DNA from: Photobacterium profundum
GTDB lineage: Bacteria; Pseudomonadota; Gammaproteobacteria; Enterobacterales; Vibrionaceae
Direction of reading: 5' to 3'
Length of the DNA: 64,000 nt
Assembly (NCBI RefSeq): GCF_003026285.1
Contig: NZ_PYOD01000001.1
Location: forward strand, 868,001-932,000
Part shown: piece after piece, positions 9,323 through 19,711 of the stretch
Layout: every line of letters starts with the position of its first letter
Numbering within the stretch: the first letter of the stretch is position 1
Notes under the pieces: generated by a model
The model's database searches: none
What the model was told of the DNA's origin: nothing
What the model saw: the letters and a program-made list of their open reading frames with translations, nothing else
Translations under genes and position numbers: made by a program

Positions 9323-11233
9323 TTAAGCATAATAGTCGACACGATCATCTGCAGGTTTAACATACATATCGACAGCCTCACCTCCCGACATAATGTTATC
9401 GTCGTGGTTATCACCACCAGCATGAGAACCATTACCTGAATGATTACCAGATTGCTGTGTGCCCGAATCATTTTGATTTTGTTGGCCAGATTGCCCTGAA
9501 AATGCCTGACGAGACGCATCCTGCTGCACTGAGCTTTGTGCTAATTGTAAGCCTTGTTGATGCAGCATTTCTCGTAACCTTGGCATTGAATGCTCAACTA
9601 AATCACGAGTTTGCTGGTTACCAACGGTAAACTGAACAGATGCCTGATCTTGGTTAAGTGACAATCTAATTTGTAATTTACCAAGCTCAGGTGGATCAAG
9701 TCGAATATCAACATGCTTTAAGTTTTTCGACATCATCATATTGATACGTTCAGAGACCTGATCACCAGCTTGATCTTTTGATAACTGCAGCGGTGACTGT
9801 GCTTGGGCTAATGCTTCACTTTTTGCCTGCATATTCAAACCACCTTGCTGCCCACTCAGGCTACTGAGTTGCTGAGAAAAGTCACTCGCTTTATTATCTG
9901 TATTTAACGTCGTATTATTTAACACACTGTCCATGCCTGTTGCTAACCCTGTATTGGCAACAGCACTATTTATCTCTTTCGTTTGAGTGCCATCAGTATT
10001 GTCGCTATCCGTTATCAACGCTGCCGCACCTGTCATGCCAATACCAACGTCCATCATTGAATGGCTCGCGACAGCTTCTGTTGGACTAGCGACAAGCGGT
10101 GATGCTGTCACCCCAGTTGACACTGTTGCTACGGCTGCTGAAGAAGATGTCGACCAAGGTATCGATGACGTTATATCTGCTTGTACAGACGGTGAGGTGT
10201 TTTTTGCTGTCGATATTGCTTGCTCATTGCTTGGCATCATCAATGCGCCAGCCATAGCGAGTCGACCACTATCTGCTGGCGATACATCTACACCCATATC
10301 TTCAGATTCAGTCACTGCACCCGACGTAGCGACAACTGAGGTACTTATCTTTGCATTATCGATCTCGCCCTCACCGATATTGGCATCATCCGCCATATCT
10401 GGTTTATTGAGCATATTCTGTGAAGACAAAACAGAGCTGTCATTTTTTTGACTACCACTGTTAACGCTGGATGATGCAAACACTTTTGCTAGCTCATCAT
10501 CACTTAACCCGCCTGATTTCTGCGTTTTCGCTAACTGCTCTTTAGTTATACTCGGATTATTTTCTTGCTGAAGTGTCGTATTTTGAGTAAGCGAACCAGA
10601 GGCAAGTAACTCCCCCTCAACACCGCTGCCATTTTTTTGACGGGTAAATTTAGGGATGACAGCTTGTTCACCCTTTTCCGATCTTTGTTGCGGTGGCAAT
10701 AACTTGCCATCTTGCTCACTTGGTGCTGATAACTGCTTATTTGATACCGATAACTGGTTAAGGAGCGCTTCCCCGTCAGCCATTACTTGCTGCTTTGACT
10801 CAGCATCAACGGCTACTTTTTGATCTATTCCATTAATAACAGAAGCATCCGCAACTGAAGCGTCGGTAATTGAAACAACATCGGAAACAGCGGTACTCTC
10901 ACTATCAAGAGAGATATCGTTGCTACTTTTAACCTCTAATACATGTGTTTCTTCAGGTTGAATTTTAAGATCAACCGTTTGATTTTTTGCAACTAAATTA
11001 TCATTAGATGACTTTTTCATCATCTCAGCTGAAGGTTCTTTATCGCCCTTAACTGCCGCTTCATACTCACTCGAAAAACGATCTGCCTGAGTGCTTTTAT
11101 CTGTCAGTTTATCTACTGATGATAATTCAGTAACGGTATTATTGGTTACAGCGGCACTTTTAGAAGAACTCGCTGCCGCAGTGGCCTTCGAAGGTGGCAC
11201 CATATCTGCTGACAAAAAGTTGGACGATTTCAT
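9323..11233 (-). CDS. fliK: FliK, hook-length control protein
   Basis: With the ATG at 11233 the product is 636 residues; a GTG six bases further upstream is also in frame but has a poorer ribosome-binding site. The long N-terminal part is Ser/Thr/Ala/Gln-rich and probably disordered, as expected for a molecular ruler. The conserved C-terminal domain lies around residues 500-575, with the hallmark DIRLDPPELGKLQIRL, followed by a Gly/Ser/His-rich tail. FliK measures hook length and triggers the FlhB switch. A sigma-54 promoter lies about 40 bp upstream, so fliK leads the fliKLMNOPQR-flhB operon. Confidence 0.94.
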   Translation of the reverse strand: MKSSNFLSADMVPPSKATAAASSSKSAAVTNNTVTELSSVDKLTDKSTQADRFSSEYEAAVKGDKEPSAEMMKKSSNDNLVAKNQTVDLKIQPEETHVLEVKSSNDISLDSESTAVSDVVSITDASVADASVINGIDQKVAVDAESKQQVMADGEALLNQLSVSNKQLSAPSEQDGKLLPPQQRSEKGEQAVIPKFTRQKNGSGVEGELLASGSLTQNTTLQQENNPSITKEQLAKTQKSGGLSDDELAKVFASSSVNSGSQKNDSSVLSSQNMLNKPDMADDANIGEGEIDNAKISTSVVATSGAVTESEDMGVDVSPADSGRLAMAGALMMPSNEQAISTAKNTSPSVQADITSSIPWSTSSSAAVATVSTGVTASPLVASPTEAVASHSMMDVGIGMTGAAALITDSDNTDGTQTKEINSAVANTGLATGMDSVLNNTTLNTDNKASDFSQQLSSLSGQQGGLNMQAKSEALAQAQSPLQLSKDQAGDQVSERINMMMSKNLKHVDIRLDPPELGKLQIRLSLNQDQASVQFTVGNQQTRDLVEHSMPRLREMLHQQGLQLAQSSVQQDASRQAFSGQSGQQNQNDSGTQQSGNHSGNGSHAGGDNHDDNIMSGGEAVDMYVKPADDRVDYYA

Positions 11234-11272
11234 GGCCACTCGAGATAATGAGAATAACAGTTAATCATTAAA

Positions 11273-11288
11273 TGCAAGAATTGCGCCA
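11273..11288 (-). promoter_or_regulatory. Sigma-54 promoter of the fliK-flhB operon
   Basis: The minus strand reads TGGCGCAATTCTTGCA, an almost perfect -24/-12 element with GG-N10-GC spacing. Predicted transcription begins near 11262, giving a short leader of about 25-30 nt before fliK. It sits in the 77-bp fliJ-fliK spacer, so fliE-J and fliK-flhB can be separate units although they are collinear. Confidence 0.85.
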
Positions 11289-11310
11289 AGTTTCACATTT
11301 ATTATGGAGC

Positions 11311-11751
11311 TTATAAATTTCGTCGTGCAAATTGCAGGGTCGAAAACTCATCCATCATTTTCTGCTCTTGCCGGTCGAGCATTTTTTGTCGTTCTGTTTG
11401 CTTTTTCTCAAGCAGCCATTCGATTGAACGACGCTTTTTTCTTACTTCATTCCAGTGTTCGCTACATTGTTCAATTTGAAATTCAAACTGATGCCCAGCT
11501 TCTTTTTGTTTCGCGAGCGTTTCATCTAACTGAGTAAGAAACTTTTGTAAATGCCCATATGAACTGGCTGTTAAACCTTCCTGACCACGGGTCGATAGTT
11601 GTTTACAATAATCTAATCGATACTGTTCTATTTGCTGTAATTGTTGTAGGTAATTCTGACGTTCAATACGTGCTTGATTTAAGGCAAGAGAGGCCTGATG
11701 CTCCTCTTCTTTAGCATGCTCTAAAATCAAATTTAATGCGTTATTTGACAT
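11311..11751 (-). CDS. fliJ: FliJ, flagellar export chaperone / central stalk
   Basis: The 146-residue protein is almost wholly charged and helical, a two-helix coiled coil with Gln/Glu/Lys-rich heptads and no hydrophobic segment. FliJ inserts into the FliI hexamer like the gamma subunit of F1-ATPase and escorts chaperones. Identity rests on length, coiled-coil character and position right after fliI (19 bp). It is the last gene of the fliE-J unit. Confidence 0.92.
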   Translation of the reverse strand: MSNNALNLILEHAKEEEHQASLALNQARIERQNYLQQLQQIEQYRLDYCKQLSTRGQEGLTASSYGHLQKFLTQLDETLAKQKEAGHQFEFQIEQCSEHWNEVRKKRRSIEWLLEKKQTERQKMLDRQEQKMMDEFSTLQFARRNL

Positions 11752-11770
11752 AATAATTCCAACTTAGAGC

Positions 11771-13093
11771 TTACCCACCAAGGGTCGAACGCAGCATATT
11801 CACACACATTGCATACGGGACAGCTTCTTTCATTTCTTGTTGTAAGTACGCATCTAATTTCGGCTTAAAGCTAAATGCCTGATCGATATTAGGATCGGTG
11901 CCCGGCTTGTAAGCGCCAATTGATACCAAGTCTTGGTTCTTACGGCAAATAGACAATATCTGTCTTACTGCTTTCGACATCAACATATGCTCATCATCAA
12001 CAATCGCGGGCATAACACGACTGACCGAACGCTCAACATCAATCGCCGGATAATGCCCTGCATCTGCCATTTCACGAGACAATACAATATGGCCATCAAG
12101 GATAGCGCGAGATGCATCAGCAATGGGATCTTGCAAATCATCCCCTTCGGTTAATACGGTAAAAAAGGCGGTAATAGAGCCTTGATCACCAGAACCGTTA
12201 CCAGCACGCTCAACTAAAGCAGGAAGCTTTGCAAATACAGACGGTGGGTAACCCTTAGTTGCAGGTGGCTCACCGACAGATAATGCGATCTCTCGCTGTG
12301 CTTGGGCAAAACGGGTCAGTGAATCCATTAATAGCAACACATCTAAACCTTGATCACGGAAATACTCCGCTATAGTCAATGCCGTTTGACAGCCTTTTAA
12401 GCGCATTAACGGTGATGTATCCGCAGGTGCTGCAATCACCACCGCACGCTTACGCCCTTCTTCCCCTAGAATTTCATCAATAAATTCTTTTACTTCTCGA
12501 CCACGCTCGCCAATCAACCCCACAACAACAACCTGAGCGGTTGTTCCTCGGGTCATCATGCCCAACGTGACAGATTTACCCACACCAGAACCGGCAAATA
12601 AACCAATTCGCTGCCCTTTCCCCACAGAAAGTAAACCATTAATGGCTTTAATGCCGACATCTAACGGTTCTTTGATAGGCTTACGCGAAAGAGGGTTGAT
12701 AGCAGGAGATGTAAACGAAGCACGCTTTTCAGTAAATATATCACCTAGCCCATCGAGTGGATTGCCCACACCATCAATGACGCGCCCAAGCAGTTCAGAG
12801 CCAACAGGTAAACCATTATCATGTAATACAGGGGTTACTTTAGCCCCAGGCATTACACCTAACAATTGTTCACTCGGCATTAAGAATAGTATTTCACCGG
12901 AAAAACCAACGACTTCTGCTTCTAAGTCACCATTGAGGGTTTCAACAATACATAAGCTACCGACCGGCGCACGACAGCCAATGGCTTCTAGCGTGAGGCC
13001 AACAACACGCACAAGTCGCCCAGATGCAATAGGACGGCACGCAATGCCTTTAGTTTGATATTGAGAAAGACGGCTAGCCAGTGGGGAAGACAT
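11771..13093 (-). CDS. fliI: FliI, flagellar export ATPase
   Basis: The 440-residue product is a RecA-fold ATPase related to F1-beta. The Walker A motif GSGVGKS is at residues 168-174, the GERGREV motif follows near 196, and the Walker B region [16 protein letters not shown] comes later. FliI hexamers energise substrate unloading at the export gate. Its ATG overlaps the last base of fliH, consistent with coupled synthesis of these partner proteins. Confidence 0.97.
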   Translation of the reverse strand: MSSPLASRLSQYQTKGIACRPIASGRLVRVVGLTLEAIGCRAPVGSLCIVETLNGDLEAEVVGFSGEILFLMPSEQLLGVMPGAKVTPVLHDNGLPVGSELLGRVIDGVGNPLDGLGDIFTEKRASFTSPAINPLSRKPIKEPLDVGIKAINGLLSVGKGQRIGLFAGSGVGKSVTLGMMTRGTTAQVVVVGLIGERGREVKEFIDEILGEEGRKRAVVIAAPADTSPLMRLKGCQTALTIAEYFRDQGLDVLLLMDSLTRFAQAQREIALSVGEPPATKGYPPSVFAKLPALVERAGNGSGDQGSITAFFTVLTEGDDLQDPIADASRAILDGHIVLSREMADAGHYPAIDVERSVSRVMPAIVDDEHMLMSKAVRQILSICRKNQDLVSIGAYKPGTDPNIDQAFSFKPKLDAYLQQEMKEAVPYAMCVNMLRSTLGG

Positions 13094-13893
13094 TATAGCG
13101 CTTCGCTTCGTTGATTGTTTACACCGCTAAATTGTTCTAACAAATGGCGAATACGATCGTCGATATAATAATCAACGGTTGAGTCTCCTGATTGAACTTG
13201 TAGATCACCACGATTAAGCGATGGTTCGCCAATCAATGTCCATTTACGTTCAACAAGGTTTTCATCACCATAGGCTTGACGCACATTTTCAAGATCATCA
13301 GGATGAAGACTTAATCGTGTTTGGCGTTCAGCAATAGGCAATGTCGCAATCACTTCACGAATGGTGTTCAACATCACTTGCGGGTTGGTTTGGACTTCAA
13401 CTCGAATTAGCTCTCGCGTTAAGCTAGTCACCAAACTGACTACTTGGCTTTCCACTTCCGCATCAAGCTGTTTCAGCGGGTTTGCTAATTTTTCGACTAA
13501 CTGAGTAAGGTGCGATACATGCTCTGTTATTTGTGCCTGTCCCTGCTCGAGTCCTTGCGCTAAACCCTGCTCAAGACCTTCAGCATGCCCTGCTTCAAGG
13601 CCTTCAATTTTACCGACGTCGAAGCCTTCAGTGTGACCTGTGGCTTTGCCTTCATTAAAACCTTCATCACTCGCAGACTGGCGAATATCTTCCAGATCGG
13701 CAGCCGTAAGGGGCGGTGGCCCCTGCTCTTCTTCCTCTTCCAACTCTTGTGGTTGCCAAAGAGGATCATAGTTTAAGGCGTTATCACGTGGTGCTTCTTG
13801 TGTCTTGCTGTAATCTGGGTACGCCCAGCGTTCAAGCTCTTCTGCTTGATGCTCAGATACACGCAAGAAACCACGGCGACGATCATCATTCAT
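13093..13893 (-). CDS. fliH: FliH, regulator of the FliI ATPase
   Basis: The 266-residue protein has an acidic N-terminal half (EEEEE near residues 52-56), then a run of glycine repeats (EGxxxGxxxGHxEG type) at about residues 78-118 that forms the GxxxG helix bundle typical of FliH. The C-terminal domain resembles the V-type E subunit. FliH links FliI to FliN and restrains its activity. The gene overlaps fliI by one base and follows fliG after 34 bp. Confidence 0.94.
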   Translation of the reverse strand: MNDDRRRGFLRVSEHQAEELERWAYPDYSKTQEAPRDNALNYDPLWQPQELEEEEEQGPPPLTAADLEDIRQSASDEGFNEGKATGHTEGFDVGKIEGLEAGHAEGLEQGLAQGLEQGQAQITEHVSHLTQLVEKLANPLKQLDAEVESQVVSLVTSLTRELIRVEVQTNPQVMLNTIREVIATLPIAERQTRLSLHPDDLENVRQAYGDENLVERKWTLIGEPSLNRGDLQVQSGDSTVDYYIDDRIRHLLEQFSGVNNQRSEAL

Positions 13894-13927
13894 AACAACA
13901 CCCTGCTATAAATTTGCGAAAAATTGA

Positions 13928-14971
13928 TTATAAGAACTCATCAGCACCGCCGTTACCTGTCAGCATAATTTCACCAGCATCAGCTAAACGACGAGCTACC
14001 GATAAAATTTCTTTTTGTGCCATTTCGACATCAGCTACACGGATTGGTCCCATGGCTTCTAAATCATCTTGTAGCATTTCAGCCGCACGTTTAGACATAT
14101 TACGTAAGATTTTCTCACGCAGCATATCATCTGCACCTTTAAGGGCTTTTTGTAATAGGTCTTGTGGCACATCACGTAAGATAACCTGAATACCACGATC
14201 ATCCACTTCAGCAAGGTTTTCGAACACGAACATCAGATCTTGAATTTGTGTGGCGGTATCTTCATCGTTCTCACGAATTTGATCCATCAACATACCTTCA
14301 ACACTGTTATCGAGGTAGTTCATGATTTCTGCCGCCGCCTTCATGCCACCAATTTTCGCCGCTTGAGCACCCGCTTGACCAGCGAATTGTTTCTCCATGA
14401 TGTCATTCAATTCATGTAGAGCTGCTGGTTGTACTTCTTCTAAATTAGCAATACGCATCATTAAGTCGAGTCGTACACGCTCAGGGAACTGTGCCAGTAT
14501 TTCAGCTGATTGCTCGGGTTCTAAATACGATAATACAATGGTTTGGATCTGCGGGTGTTCATTCAAAATGATGCTCGCAACCTGACGAGGATCCATCCAT
14601 TTCAACGAATCTAAACCACGCGAGCCACTGCCCATTAAAATTTGATCAACCAAGTTATTGGCTTTATCTTCACCTAACGCAGCAATTAATGTATTACGAA
14701 CAAAGTCTTCGCTACCCATACCAATGCTGGTGTACTTCTGAATATCTTCAAGAAAATGTCGATGAACTGCTGACACTTTATCTTGGTTTAAATCTGCCAT
14801 GCTTGCCATCGAACCACCCACCCGCTGCACTTGCTTGGGTTCTAGGTGGCGAATAATAGTCGCGGCATCTTGTTCACTTAGGCTTAATAACAGAATGGCT
14901 GCTTTATCAATACCTGATAGCGAGTTGGCATCAAACTTTTTTTCTTCTGCTGTAGCAACTTCATTAGCCAT
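13928..14971 (-). CDS. fliG: FliG, flagellar rotor/switch protein
   Basis: The product is about 347 residues with the three FliG armadillo-like domains, the EHPQ motif near residue 125 (ILNEHPQIQT), and the charged torque helix of the C-terminal domain (GADDMLREKILRNMSKRA). FliG binds the MS ring through its N-terminus and the stator through its C-terminus. I prefer ATG 14971 (MANEVATAEEK) because a GGGTG site lies seven bases upstream; ATG 14977 is also in frame but too close to it. The gene overlaps the fliF stop. Confidence 0.96.
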   Translation of the reverse strand: MANEVATAEEKKFDANSLSGIDKAAILLLSLSEQDAATIIRHLEPKQVQRVGGSMASMADLNQDKVSAVHRHFLEDIQKYTSIGMGSEDFVRNTLIAALGEDKANNLVDQILMGSGSRGLDSLKWMDPRQVASIILNEHPQIQTIVLSYLEPEQSAEILAQFPERVRLDLMMRIANLEEVQPAALHELNDIMEKQFAGQAGAQAAKIGGMKAAAEIMNYLDNSVEGMLMDQIRENDEDTATQIQDLMFVFENLAEVDDRGIQVILRDVPQDLLQKALKGADDMLREKILRNMSKRAAEMLQDDLEAMGPIRVADVEMAQKEILSVARRLADAGEIMLTGNGGADEFL

Positions 14972-16706
14972 CTTCATTCACCCAATTTTTCACAACTTGA
15001 GCCGCTAAATCAGGCTCGTTGGCAACCAGTGCTCTGACTGCTTTTAATAAATCTTCATCTTTATGCAAATTCGGTAAATCTAAATTACTGCTGCTTAATT
15101 CGAAACCATCAACACTGTCTAATTCAGAGCCAATAAGATCAATATCATCACCAGACGATAAGATTGGCAAACCGTTCTTATCTAATGGTGTACCGTCTGC
15201 AGCTTGATGTGGATACAACAGTTTTTTCATTGCAGGGCGAATCAATACGATCACGATAACAATAATAACCAGTGCCGCAGCTAACCAACGCACCCACGTA
15301 TTGAAATTCGGATTTTCCCAAATAGGTAACTCAGCAATCAGTTCTTGTGTTGGTAATGCAAATGGCATTGCTATAACTTCTAACATATCGCCACGAGCTT
15401 CAGAAAAACCAACACCACCCATCAATAAACGGCGAATTTTAAGCAACTCAGCTTCGCTTACTGGTACGCGTGTTACTTCCCCCGTTTCAGGGTTCGTTAG
15501 TGATTTATAATCAACCGCGACCGAGACCGTTTGACGGCTTACCGTGCCAGTTTGAGCACGTAGATGACTGATTACAGTATCAAGCTCAAAGTTACGGGTT
15601 GCTTCTCGGTGAGATGCGCCGTCACTAGAACCTCGACCCGATTGCATGTCAGCAATATCTTGAGGGATAGATGCATCTGCAGGAGGTTGATTACTCAAAG
15701 CCCCCGGAATACCGGCAACAATATTACCGTTATTGTAATTCTCAACCGTGTATTCACTTCGAGTTGACGGCGTCGATGGGTCAAAACGTTTGCGGGTTTC
15801 TTCTTGTGCGCTGAAATCCATCGCGACATCAACTTGCGAGGTATAATTACCAAAGCCAAGGATCGGGATTAAAATCGAATCAATTTTTTCGCGCATCGCT
15901 TGTTCTTGCTTACGCTCTAATTCATATTCTTTTCGTTGTGCAGTCGCTGATGCGTCTTCTGTACCTGAACTCAGTAAACGACCATGTTGATCTGTTACTG
16001 TTACTCGATTTGGTTTTAAACTGGGAACAGCACTTGCTACCATATCAACAATTGAATCAACTTCTGGCTGCTTCAAAGAACCATTGGTACCTAACGTTAA
16101 GAATACCGTGGCCGATGCTTCTTGATTATGACGAACAAAAACACTTTGCTTAGGCATCGCCAATAGCACCTGCGCTTTACGTACTTGACGAATTTGTTCA
16201 ATCGCACGCGCCAGTTGTCGTTCTCGACTTAATTTTAAGCGCTCGCCTTCTAGGCGTTGAGATACACCAAAACCCATGTCTTGTAATAATATTTCATCGC
16301 CTTCAGCAACGGCGTTGTTCAAGCCTGCACGGGTAAGCCCTAATTGAATCGAAGAAAAATTATCTGCAGGTACACGAATCGTGTTGCCATCTAATTCGTA
16401 CTTAACTTTTGTTTGATCAAAATGGTCAAGAATCGTAATCAGTTCAGCTGTGTCATAAGTACCTAAAGGACGCATTTCAGGTTCTTTAATCCACATCACC
16501 ATCATTACAATTAACGCTACACAAATAGAGACAGATAGCACAAGAATAACCTGACGTAATAAATCTAGGTTTCCGAGTACACTGTCGACGCGTGTGGCAC
16601 TTTTTTCTTCTGCATCAGGATTCTGCAATTCAAGATCACCGTCTGTGACCATTTGAGTTGATGCATCATTGCCTGCAACAGCTAATTCGCGGTTTTGTTC
16701 CGACAC
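14964..16706 (-). CDS. fliF: FliF, MS-ring protein
   Basis: The 580-residue product has a cytoplasmic N-terminus, a first membrane helix near residues 48-72, the ring-building motifs in the large periplasmic region, a second helix near 470-490, and a short acidic C-terminal tail ending in VVKNWVNEDG, the part that binds FliG. FliF is the scaffold on which rotor and export gate assemble. The start is GTG at 16706 with a good AGGAAG site; it lies 16 bp after fliE. Confidence 0.97.
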   Translation of the reverse strand: MSEQNRELAVAGNDASTQMVTDGDLELQNPDAEEKSATRVDSVLGNLDLLRQVILVLSVSICVALIVMMVMWIKEPEMRPLGTYDTAELITILDHFDQTKVKYELDGNTIRVPADNFSSIQLGLTRAGLNNAVAEGDEILLQDMGFGVSQRLEGERLKLSRERQLARAIEQIRQVRKAQVLLAMPKQSVFVRHNQEASATVFLTLGTNGSLKQPEVDSIVDMVASAVPSLKPNRVTVTDQHGRLLSSGTEDASATAQRKEYELERKQEQAMREKIDSILIPILGFGNYTSQVDVAMDFSAQEETRKRFDPSTPSTRSEYTVENYNNGNIVAGIPGALSNQPPADASIPQDIADMQSGRGSSDGASHREATRNFELDTVISHLRAQTGTVSRQTVSVAVDYKSLTNPETGEVTRVPVSEAELLKIRRLLMGGVGFSEARGDMLEVIAMPFALPTQELIAELPIWENPNFNTWVRWLAAALVIIVIVIVLIRPAMKKLLYPHQAADGTPLDKNGLPILSSGDDIDLIGSELDSVDGFELSSSNLDLPNLHKDEDLLKAVRALVANEPDLAAQVVKNWVNEDG

Positions 16707-16722
16707 TAACTAACTTCCTGCA

Positions 16723-17034
16723 TTATACGGGCATATTCATTAATTCTTTGTACGCTTCAACCATCTTGTTGCGTACCTGTACCGTCGCTTCAAAAGCCAC
16801 GCTCGACTTATTACGGGCAATCATGACATCAGATAACGATACACTGCGATCGCCTTGATCAAAACGGGTACTTAAATCACTCGACTGACTTTGTAGCTGA
16901 TTTACAGATTTAACCGCATCGTTAAACAAAGCACCAAAATCGGCACTAACTTGCTGCCCAGTTGCTGGACGAGAAGTATTTTGAGCCTCCAAGCCCATCA
17001 CTTTCATTTCTGCTTGTAGTCCATTTACGTTCAT
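16723..17034 (-). CDS. fliE: FliE, MS-ring/rod junction protein
   Basis: The 103-residue protein has a divergent N-terminus and a conserved helical C-terminal region (about 60-100) containing SLSDVMIARNKSSVAFEA and ending in YKELMNMPV, typical of FliE. It forms the adaptor between the MS ring and the rod and is one of the first exported proteins. It is the first gene of the fliEFGHIJ operon, about 65 bp below a sigma-54 promoter. Confidence 0.95.
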   Translation of the reverse strand: MNVNGLQAEMKVMGLEAQNTSRPATGQQVSADFGALFNDAVKSVNQLQSQSSDLSTRFDQGDRSVSLSDVMIARNKSSVAFEATVQVRNKMVEAYKELMNMPV

Positions 17035-17098
17035 TCTATTCCTCGCAAAGTCAGCATATTGACATTTTCATCGATTATCACCGCTTAAGCCCTAATAC

Positions 17099-17114
17099 TG
17101 CAAGCTTAACGCCC
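17099..17114 (-). promoter_or_regulatory. Sigma-54 promoter of the fliE operon
   Basis: The minus strand reads GGGCGTTAAGCTTGCA with the GG-N10-GC core and a perfect TTGCA -12 box. It lies in the 121-bp spacer between flrC and fliE and predicts a leader of about 50 nt. fliE operons in Vibrio are known class III FlrC/sigma-54 targets. Confidence 0.78.
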
Positions 17115-17155
17115 GTTTTAAGCCGTAATCGTATTAAGTGGTAATTATTTATTAA

Positions 17156-18556
17156 TCAGAGTGGGATCTCTATTCCGGCATCGCGCATTTTGGCTAATTT
17201 ATAGCGTAGGGTTCGCGGACTAATTCCTAGCTGTTCAGCAACATCTTTTCGACGCCCCTCGCACGCTTTTATGGTATCTATAATAATAATAAACTCTTGT
17301 TCACGTAGCTCACTACCGAGCCCATCGCGTGTAGGCGCTGTTTGTAAAGGCTCAATGTTGGGGACAACAGGTTTATTGCCAGTGTTTAATTCTGCCTGAA
17401 CGGCATTTTGCAAACCGATAGCATCTAGCCAATCTAACCCTTCAAGCAAAATATGCTCACTTTCAATGCTACGGCTATCACATAAAATGAGTGCACGTTG
17501 AATTACATTATCAAGCTCTCTTACATTACCCGGCCACTCATATTGTTGTAACTTCACTTCTGCATTCACGCTAATTACTGGCACGGGTAAACCTTGCTTC
17601 ATGCAATGACGCTCGACAAAAAAACGTGCTAACGGGGTAATATCACCTTTGCGTTCAGACAGTGCTGGCCATACTAATGGGAATACATTTAAGCGGTAAT
17701 ATAGATCTTCTCGGAAGTGTCCTTGTGCAACATATTGCTTTAGATCGCGATTACTAGTCGCAAGTACCCGAACATTTAATTTAATACTTTTTCGACTACC
17801 TAAACGTTCAACTTCCCGTTCTTGTAATACACGTAATAATTTGGCTTGTAGGCTCAGATCCATTTCACTGATTTCATCCAGTAAAATTGTTCCGCCTTGT
17901 GCTTGTTCAAACTTACCAGGACAAGCTTGAACCGCGCCAGTAAAGGCCCCTTTTTCATAACCAAATAATGTCGCTTCCAGCATGTTATCTGGAATTGCGG
18001 CGCAGTTAATGGCAACAAAAGGCCCATCACTACGAGTAGAGTGATCATGAATATACCGTGACATGACTTCTTTACCTGAACCACTAGGTCCAAGCACCAT
18101 GACATTAGCATCTGTTTTGGCGACTTTTTCGGCTAAAGCGAGTAATTTTAGACTTTTTTCATCAGCAACAATAGCTTGGCTTGAGGCACAGCGAGTAGGA
18201 GCATAACGGCTCACCATATTAAGTAATACTTCAGGTGCAAATGGCTTCGCCATATAATCGATAGCACCCTCTTTCATGGCAGATACAGCATCTTCAATAT
18301 TCGCGTAAGCAGTCATCAGTAAAACCGGTGTTTTAGGCCAATTTTGCTTAATATTCCGTAATAAACCCAATCCATCCATGCCTGCCATTTGTACATCCGA
18401 CACCACAATATCAACGGGTTCAGATTTTAAAATAAGCAATGCTTTCTCGGCACTATCAGCTTCTAACCATTGGTAACCCGCTAGCGCTAATGTATCAACT
18501 AATGCTTCACGAAGGCCTTTGTCATCCTCGACAACTAATACGCGGCTTTGATTCAT
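17156..18556 (-). CDS. flrC: FlrC, sigma-54 response regulator for class III flagellar genes
   Basis: With ATG 18556 the product is 466 residues (the frame extends one TTG codon further; an AGGGA site favours the ATG). A receiver domain with phospho-acceptor Asp54 (VVSDVQMAGMDG) is followed by an AAA+ domain with Walker A GPSGSGKE near 157-164 and the sigma-54-contacting GAFTGA loop near 216. A Fis-type helix-turn-helix is at the C-terminus (GISPRTLRYKL). FlrC is phosphorylated by FlrB and activates hook-basal-body and flagellin promoters, many of which can be seen in this window. Confidence 0.97.
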   Translation of the reverse strand: MNQSRVLVVEDDKGLREALVDTLALAGYQWLEADSAEKALLILKSEPVDIVVSDVQMAGMDGLGLLRNIKQNWPKTPVLLMTAYANIEDAVSAMKEGAIDYMAKPFAPEVLLNMVSRYAPTRCASSQAIVADEKSLKLLALAEKVAKTDANVMVLGPSGSGKEVMSRYIHDHSTRSDGPFVAINCAAIPDNMLEATLFGYEKGAFTGAVQACPGKFEQAQGGTILLDEISEMDLSLQAKLLRVLQEREVERLGSRKSIKLNVRVLATSNRDLKQYVAQGHFREDLYYRLNVFPLVWPALSERKGDITPLARFFVERHCMKQGLPVPVISVNAEVKLQQYEWPGNVRELDNVIQRALILCDSRSIESEHILLEGLDWLDAIGLQNAVQAELNTGNKPVVPNIEPLQTAPTRDGLGSELREQEFIIIIDTIKACEGRRKDVAEQLGISPRTLRYKLAKMRDAGIEIPL

Positions 18557-18601
18557 CAAAATTCCCTTATCGCTTATTTTTATTATTCACTGTGAGCTAG
18601 C

Positions 18602-19660
18602 TTAACGGCTTTCTGTACTCGCCTCTGTCGCTAACGGCATTTGCTCTTGCACTAAAGGCATCGTAATACTAAAGCAAGCCCCCTGCCCTAGTTCAGAGAC
18701 CAATGACAGTCTACCATCGTGTGCGTTCGCAACCATTTGGACAACCGCGAGACCGAGCCCAGTGCCTTGTTGCCGTGTGGTATAAAAGGGTTCTAAAATT
18801 TTCGCCTGCATATCTAACGCAATGCCGGGACCATTATCTGAAACTGATAAGCTTATATTGTCACCTTGTACTTTACAGGTGATTGCAATTTTACAGATTG
18901 CCTCAACATACTCTGACATTTGAATCGCATTTGTGATCAGGTTACTTAATGCGCTAGCCAATGCATTTTCATTACCTAAGATCATCACACTTTCATCATC
19001 ACAATCAATGCTGAAATCAACCTTGTTCGTTAAAACTTGCGCTTCAACCATGCACTCTAATTCATTAAGTAAACTTTCAATGCTAAAGCGGCTTATAACT
19101 TTGTTATCGCCCCCTTTGGCAAACAACAACATATCATTGACTTGTTTTTCCAAGTCATGCAATCGATCAACCAGTTTGGTTTGAAAACGTTCACGAGTTT
19201 GGGTGTTCAAATTAGGTGTCGACAAATTAGCAGCATATAACATAGCGCTAGATAATGGTGTTCTAACTTGATGCGCTAACGATGCAACCATTTTACCTAA
19301 CGATGATAAACGTTGCATTTCACTGATACGTGATTGTAAAAGACGGGTTTCCGTCATATCGGTAATAAAAATCAATTGCCCAGCATCAGAAGCAGAAATA
19401 GCTAGCTTTACTTTACGTCCACTACGTAATGATACCTCATGTCCATCGTCGTCTTGCGGCGCAAAAGCACGCTGGATAACCGCAAACCATCGCTCACCTT
19501 CTAACGGTGCACCAAGTAAACGGTGCGCCTCAGGATTGGCTTCGCAGACACACCCCATAGGATCAAGCAAAATTACACCTGAAGGCATAACTTCCAATAC
19601 TTGTTTATAACGACTGACTTGTTGGCTCAGCGTTCCCAGCGGGGATTCTATCTCGTCCAT
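18602..19660 (-). CDS. flrB: FlrB, flagellar sensor histidine kinase
   Basis: The 352-residue product (start MDEIESPLGTLSQQ) has a PAS-like N-terminal domain (about 18-105), a HisKA domain with His130 in SLAHQVRTPLSSAM, and a GHKL ATPase domain with the N, G1 and G2 boxes (NLITNAIQMS, DNGPGIA, GTGLGLAV). No membrane segment is seen, so it is cytoplasmic. The frame is open further, to 19732, but that start would lie upstream of the sigma-54 promoter at 19696-19711, so 19660 is preferred. It phosphorylates FlrC, encoded 45 bp downstream. Confidence 0.95.
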   Translation of the reverse strand: MDEIESPLGTLSQQVSRYKQVLEVMPSGVILLDPMGCVCEANPEAHRLLGAPLEGERWFAVIQRAFAPQDDDGHEVSLRSGRKVKLAISASDAGQLIFITDMTETRLLQSRISEMQRLSSLGKMVASLAHQVRTPLSSAMLYAANLSTPNLNTQTRERFQTKLVDRLHDLEKQVNDMLLFAKGGDNKVISRFSIESLLNELECMVEAQVLTNKVDFSIDCDDESVMILGNENALASALSNLITNAIQMSEYVEAICKIAITCKVQGDNISLSVSDNGPGIALDMQAKILEPFYTTRQQGTGLGLAVVQMVANAHDGRLSLVSELGQGACFSITMPLVQEQMPLATEASTESR

Positions 19661-19695
19661 TTTACACCGAATAGTAACGTACAAAAACCATATAA

Positions 19696-19711
19696 AGCAT
19701 TTTCCATGCCA
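19696..19711 (-). promoter_or_regulatory. Sigma-54 promoter of flrBC
   Basis: The minus strand reads TGGCATGGAAAATGCT, with GG-N10-GC spacing and a good -24 box. It predicts transcription from about 19685, only 25 nt before the flrB ATG at 19660. flrBC is the classic class II target of FlrA with sigma-54. Confidence 0.82.

Noticed and set aside
9987..10451. A 154-codon plus-strand frame inside fliK
   Set aside because: It is antisense to the low-complexity Ser/Thr/Ala part of fliK and its composition mirrors that region; no ribosome-binding site or plausible protein.
13560..13769. Alternative frames opposite or overlapping the fliH glycine-repeat region
   Set aside because: They arise from the repetitive GGN codons and have no start signals or family similarity.
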